A stretch of 64,000 nucleotides of DNA from Moesziomyces globuligerus (taxonomy: Eukaryota; Basidiomycota; Ustilaginomycetes; Ustilaginales; Ustilaginaceae): the NCBI GenBank assembly GCA_030849465.1, contig JARVLF010000024.1, forward strand, positions 218,501-282,500, read 5' to 3'. Positions 60,333-64,000 of this stretch are shown here, piece by piece. Below the pieces are notes generated by a model. It ran no database searches and was not told the DNA's origin. It saw nothing but the letters and a program-made list of their open reading frames with translations. A program made the translations under genes and the position numbers. Every line of letters begins with the position of its first letter. Within the stretch, counting starts at the first letter, position 1.

Positions 60333-61740
60333 TCAAGTTACCCTTGCTGCATTCAAACTGACAGTGAGAGATTGTACCAAGGGCAATAATGTCCTTTGAA
60401 TTTGGACCCAAAGGAGGTGATCTTTTGAGCTCAAACTATTAATTAGATCAACGCTTAAAGCGTTGACAATGCTCTCCAAATCAATACATCCAATTCCACC
60501 TTTGTTGTTAGGTTGGATCACATGATTATTGTCAATGTTCTGGAAACTCTTATTGTCCAAGATAAAATCAAAATAGATTTGATTGAGTATTTTCAGAGTT
60601 TGCTGCAGCAGGGGCACAAATTGTAGCGCATAGCGGGGCAAAGACATCATTAGGCTGTTGGTCACTAGCACCTGTCCCTTTAGGGAAAGGAGAGCTTTTT
60701 GCCACCTTAATGAAATTGCTTCCACATTAGCACGTATATCAGCCCACAAATTTGCTATCTGGTCGTCAATCATCCCTACAAGGCCATCTGAAATTCCCAA
60801 GTGGACATACAAATTTTCAGCAGAAATGTAGAATACCTCAGGCAGCTCAACTGGAGGCGTATTCCCAATTTGTAGGAGACACAACTTATTCCAATTTATT
60901 TTTGCCCCTGTAGCTAAGCAAAAAAAGTATCAAGAATGCTTCCAGCAGTATCAATTTCTGCCTGATGTTTCAGAGTTAGTACAGTATTGTTGGCTTAATG
61001 AATGGCTTTGACAGAGTCCCACCAGTTTGTAAACCAGTGATGGTAGAGGCCTGAAATTCATGCAGCAGAGGTTCAAGGAAAAGCACATAAAGTATACGAC
61101 TCAAAGGGTCACCTTGGCAAACCCTGCAATTTACCTCAAATTCATCACTTAGAAAACGATTTATCATTGCTCTTAATTTGAAATGTGAATAGATATTTTG
61201 TATGGCCAAGCACACGGACAAAGGAATTCCAATGTGGTGCATCAGTTTCCAAAGGAATTCATGGTCTACTTGATCATAAGCTTTTTCCTGGTCAATACAT
61301 GGAAGGTACATGCCAGAATCCGTCTTAGCATGATAAAAGTCAATCATTGATTGCACAAGTTGTATTTTATCATCAACAAGCCCATTTGAAAGAAGAGCAT
61401 ACAGGTGGCTTCCAATCACACTGTCCAAGGCAGGTGTGAAATTATACTGGTAAAGATTCTTCAATCCCCATTTGTTACAGTCAGTAGACGATAAGATTCA
61501 AGGTCAGTAGGCGCACCGTTTCTTTGTATATAATAACGTACCCCAACGGAGAAATCATCAGCTGGAAGCTGGCCATCTAGAAAGCTATCAAACAACTGCT
61601 CAAGGGCGTCACCCAAAATTTTCGAAGATCAAGGAGCAGATTGTACTATGATTTTGTACAATTCCATTGGAAAGCCATCAGGTCTGGGCAAGTTACCCAT
61701 AGCTGCTCTGCAAATTGACTTTTGCGCCACTGTGGAGGTA
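60333..61740 (-). pseudogene. LINE reverse transcriptase remnant
   Basis: From right to left: PDGFPMELYKIIV (about 61640-61690), GAPTDLESYRLLTVTN (about 61475-61530), motif A in CIDQEKAYDQVDHEFLW, motif B in CRVCQGDPLSRILY, and the thumb with AKINWNKLCLL and NLYVHLGISDG. The YADD box position (60986-60997) reads TAA GCC AAC AAT, meaning stop-Ala-Asn-Asn, so both catalytic aspartates are asparagine. At least two further frame changes lie around it, one at a run of seven T. The gene is inactive. Motif order and the EKAYDxVDHEFL block identify a LINE-type enzyme. Confidence 0.88.
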
Positions 61741-61760
61741 GTATGGCCCAAGACGGCTGC

Positions 61761-62399
61761 TCAAGGACTCCCTGTTGTTTTAGGGGTATTTTGAAGGTAA
61801 TAGCGCCCTACTCTATAATTTGTTGCTTTTTTCGAAATAAGGTTGGTATAAAAGGCGGCTGCAACATTTGGCAGTTCTCTAGGCTCATTTGCAACGTCTC
61901 TGTTTATGGAATTTACCTGTATCATTGTGCCTTTCTCCTGGGCTTGGCAGAGGAGGAAAAACCATTTGGTGGCGCGTTCCCCTAGGAGGCAAATGGAGCC
62001 ATACGTACAGGCTTGTGTTGCAAATTCAGCAAGCTGCAATTTCTGTGCAATGACAGCATTTATTTGATGTTCAAGATCATCATTTGGGGTAGAAATTTGT
62101 TTCTTTATCAATTCCATCCGGCGTTGCTTCATGCGGCACTGCTTGGCAGTTAGGGCCTGAGTCTTGGACTTAGAAACCTGCAATAACAAATCTCTCCACT
62201 TTGATTTATGTAACTTTGCATCTGTACAGAGCCTAAGTGAATTAAGGAGCCTGGCGTGCGCCTCCTGGGAGGCACGATTTTTAACTAATCCATCTTTAAA
62301 GCGGAAACAACCAGGGCCCCAAGCTACAGGGTCAGGCAGATTAATTTTCACAAAGACAGATCTAAATTCATTTTTATTTTCATTGCTCCTATTTCCCAC
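61761..62399 (-). pseudogene. LINE ORF2 linker between endonuclease and reverse transcriptase
   Basis: A 212-codon open stretch with features usual between the two enzymes of a LINE: LPDPVAWGPGCFRFKDGLV, an Arg/Lys/Gln-rich helical part (WRDLLLQVSKSKTQALTAKQ), and GERATKWFFLLCQAQEKGTM. It overlaps the end of the endonuclease remnant in another frame, marking a frame change near 62370. Confidence 0.75.
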
Positions 62400-62960
62400 T
62401 CGTTGGCACAGGGAAGTAGTTCAGTCAAAGCATAAATGCAATCCAACCTTGCCTGGCAATTTGGGGACTTATGCAAGTACGTAATAAGCTCAGGTTTAGC
62501 GTTCTGGTATCCATCAATAAGTGAATTATTTTTTGGGCTCACAACAGACAGAGTCATCATTAGCCCATGGAATTTTTGACAATCTATTGGGCAGCACAAA
62601 GTTTTATCACATTCTGCCACCACCATATTCCAGTCTCCACCAAGAACATCTGCTCAAATAAAATTGGGGGTATGATTAATCAATTCCTTGATTGTGGCCA
62701 GCCATTCACTTAATCATGGTTGTCAGCAGGTAGGTAAGCCCATCCATATTTCATCTGCGTACTTTTGCAGTGTATTTTCACAATGAGAAGGCGTCCATGC
62801 TGATCATAGGCAAAGCAGTATCCAGAAAAATTGCCTTCCACAGAGGGGGCAACATGTCAAAATTGCCAGTCTTAAAGTCATGGCATAAGTCCTCAAATTG
62901 CGGTCCCCCTTGTAGGGAGCAGACATTCACAGAGCCACAAAATACAGAAGTCACAGTCAT
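62348..62960 (-). pseudogene. LINE endonuclease (EEP fold) remnant
   Basis: Split among frames: VNVCSLQGGPQFEDLCHDF at the start, DQHGRLLIVKIHCKS, the motif VLGGDWNMVVAECD near 62620-62640, and LIDGYQNAKPELITYLHKS with NCQARLDCIYAL toward the end. These correspond to the N-x-x-G, H-G-R, GGDWN and ARLDxIY positions of the apurinic-type endonucleases that nick target DNA for LINE insertion. Stops between blocks show loss of function. Confidence 0.75.
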
Positions 62961-62995
62961 TCATAAAATTGGTATACAATTCATATTTAAGAAAT

Positions 62996-64000
62996 CTAAA
63001 TACCAAAATGGTCGGGTAGCCTGGTGTTGTACCACTCCTTAAGGGAGGGACCCAGACAAGGGACAGGGAGCACGTACCCACATCTGGTGGCTGTGTGGTC
63101 ATCTGCAACGCATACAATGCAGGAGCCTTTGAGCAGGCACAGGACAAAAGAAACAAGAAACTTTTCACTAGCAAGATTTAATGAGATATTTTTAAATCTC
63201 AAAGACTTGTCCAGGTAGAGGAGACCTTTTTTGCCTTCACACTTTCCAACCTTCTCCGCCCAGAATTTGAATTTGTGATCAGGAGCATAGGTGTGAATGG
63301 TAGCAGCCAATTCCCCCGTGGACACAGCGCCAACGTGTCTGGCAAAAAAGACCCAAGGGCCTCCGCTAAAGTAGGGCTTAAGCTCCACACTTTTGCCTTG
63401 CAACATAACATAAATGGCTTTTCCACTGCAAACTGCAATTCCTCTGGGGTTCAAAATAAAATAATGACTTAATTGAGTGGCCCACATCCTTGCAGTGCAC
63501 AGGTTCCAGCCTGATGGACATCAGTGCAGTATTTATTTCTGCCATGGAGAATTCCTTCTCAGGCGTCGCTCCCTTTTGATACTCAAGTGTATATGCGCCT
63601 GGCAAATTCAGGAAACAGTGGAGCCCATCATCAAAGCTGGGGTCTGCCACCTGAAATCTAGGTTTGGTACTGACAAAGGAAGCGGTCACGCCATGCGCAA
63701 GGTCTTTCTTCTCTTGGGCAATTCCAGAATTCTTCCCTTTTTTAGAGGGACCAGGTTGGGGATTTTCTGCTACTTCAGGGCAAGCTCTTTTTGTCGAGGC
63801 GCCTTTTTTTGCATTTGAGGGCTGCAGGGGGATTTTTCCGGATTTCTTGGCTTCAGAAGTACAGTCCTGTTCCCAATGTTGACCCGTGCAATATCTGCAG
63901 GGTCTGAGGGGTGCACCTACTTCATCACGCAATTTTCCCAAGGCTGCTTTATTAGCAGCTCTTGTCTCCCTTTGCCGAGATGTTTGTGCCTGAGAGGATG
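62996..64000 (-). pseudogene. LINE ORF1 (gag-like) remnant, copy A, partial
   Basis: The frame is open at the right edge and runs to 63378, changing frame near 63460 into a second stretch ending at 62996. It has an intact zinc knuckle CRYCTGQHWEQDC (CX2CX3HX4C), a Lys/Pro-rich linker, FDDGLHCFLNLPGAY and, after the frame change, LQGKSVELKPYFSGG and a second knuckle, CIVCVADDHTATRC. It is homologous to copy B at 57142-58475 but strongly diverged, and unlike copy B keeps the cysteines of both knuckles. The start lies outside the window. Confidence 0.78.

Larger units (their letters stand above)
58850..64000 (-). mobile_element. Degenerate non-LTR (LINE) retrotransposon, copy A, running off the right edge
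   Basis: Reading from right to left, the element holds ORF1, an apurinic-type endonuclease, a linker, a reverse transcriptase and a C-terminal zinc finger, in the canonical LINE order. Every part is broken by stops and frame changes, so this copy cannot be autonomous. The sequence is AT-rich and CpG-poor: in 60361-60900 I count 7 CpG in 540 bases, while single 60-base lines in neighbouring genes can hold 8. The endonuclease-plus-RT layout and the IDQEKAYDQVDHEFL block are typical of fungal LINEs. Boundaries are approximate and no LTRs are seen. Confidence 0.88.

Noticed and set aside
1..64000. tRNA or rRNA genes
   Set aside because: No convincing A/B-box pair or cloverleaf was found by eye; a covariance-model scan (tRNAscan-SE, Infernal) would decide.
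58850..64000. Retrovirus-like or LTR retrotransposon interpretation of the right-hand element
   Set aside because: The order ORF1, apurinic endonuclease, RT, zinc finger, and the absence of protease, integrase and LTRs indicate a non-LTR element.

Overview
The window looks like a chromosome segment of a smut-type basidiomycete (Ustilaginales or a close relative). The signs are GC-rich, closely packed and mostly intronless genes, a few short GT..AG introns, and typically fungal proteins: the DASH subunit Duo1, a Cpa1 arginine-pathway subunit with its leader peptide, an FSH1-type hydrolase, a fungal CSL factor and a Zn2Cys6 regulator. The species cannot be fixed from sequence alone.

Layout, left part (0-15 kb): a membrane-anchored hormone-sensitive-lipase-like hydrolase, an ArfGAP, a possible Mediator MED11 subunit, signal peptidase subunit Spc3, a large AT-hook/zinc-knuckle nuclear protein and a Zn2Cys6-PAS regulator. 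Next comes a regulator-rich, gene-poor part (15-32 kb): a 5.3 kb gene-free stretch, a CSL (RBP-Jkappa/Suppressor of Hairless family) factor, an apparent in-frame fusion of an FSH1 serine hydrolase with a membrane-bound MAPR/cytochrome-b5-like domain, a 2.5 kb gene-free stretch, and a homeodomain factor.

The centre and right of the gene block (32-55.6 kb) hold housekeeping genes: Golgi CASP/Coy1, CPA1 preceded by an arginine-attenuator-peptide uORF, a DUF1749 hydrolase, a coiled-coil protein, a Golgi-pH-regulator/GPR89 homologue, DUO1, a repeat-bearing unknown protein, a complex I 21 kDa-type subunit with two introns, a TRP-like/flavin-carrier channel and a CNNM/Mam3 transporter. Many neighbours are convergent with only about 80-200 bases between stop codons; divergent pairs share promoters of about 0.5-1.1 kb.

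From about 55.8 kb to the right edge the sequence changes sharply: AT-rich, CpG-poor, no host genes recognised, and filled with decayed non-LTR (LINE) retrotransposons on the minus strand. One element keeps traces of ORF1, endonuclease, reverse transcriptase and a C-terminal zinc finger; a second keeps only ORF1. The reverse-transcriptase active site and one zinc knuckle carry changes of the G-to-A type, compatible with RIP-like or cytosine-deamination decay.

The most useful observations are the arginine-attenuator uORF in front of CPA1, the hydrolase-MAPR fusion, the fungal CSL factor, and the mutated LINE island beginning abruptly beside MAM3. I found no CRISPR array, rRNA or secure tRNA gene.
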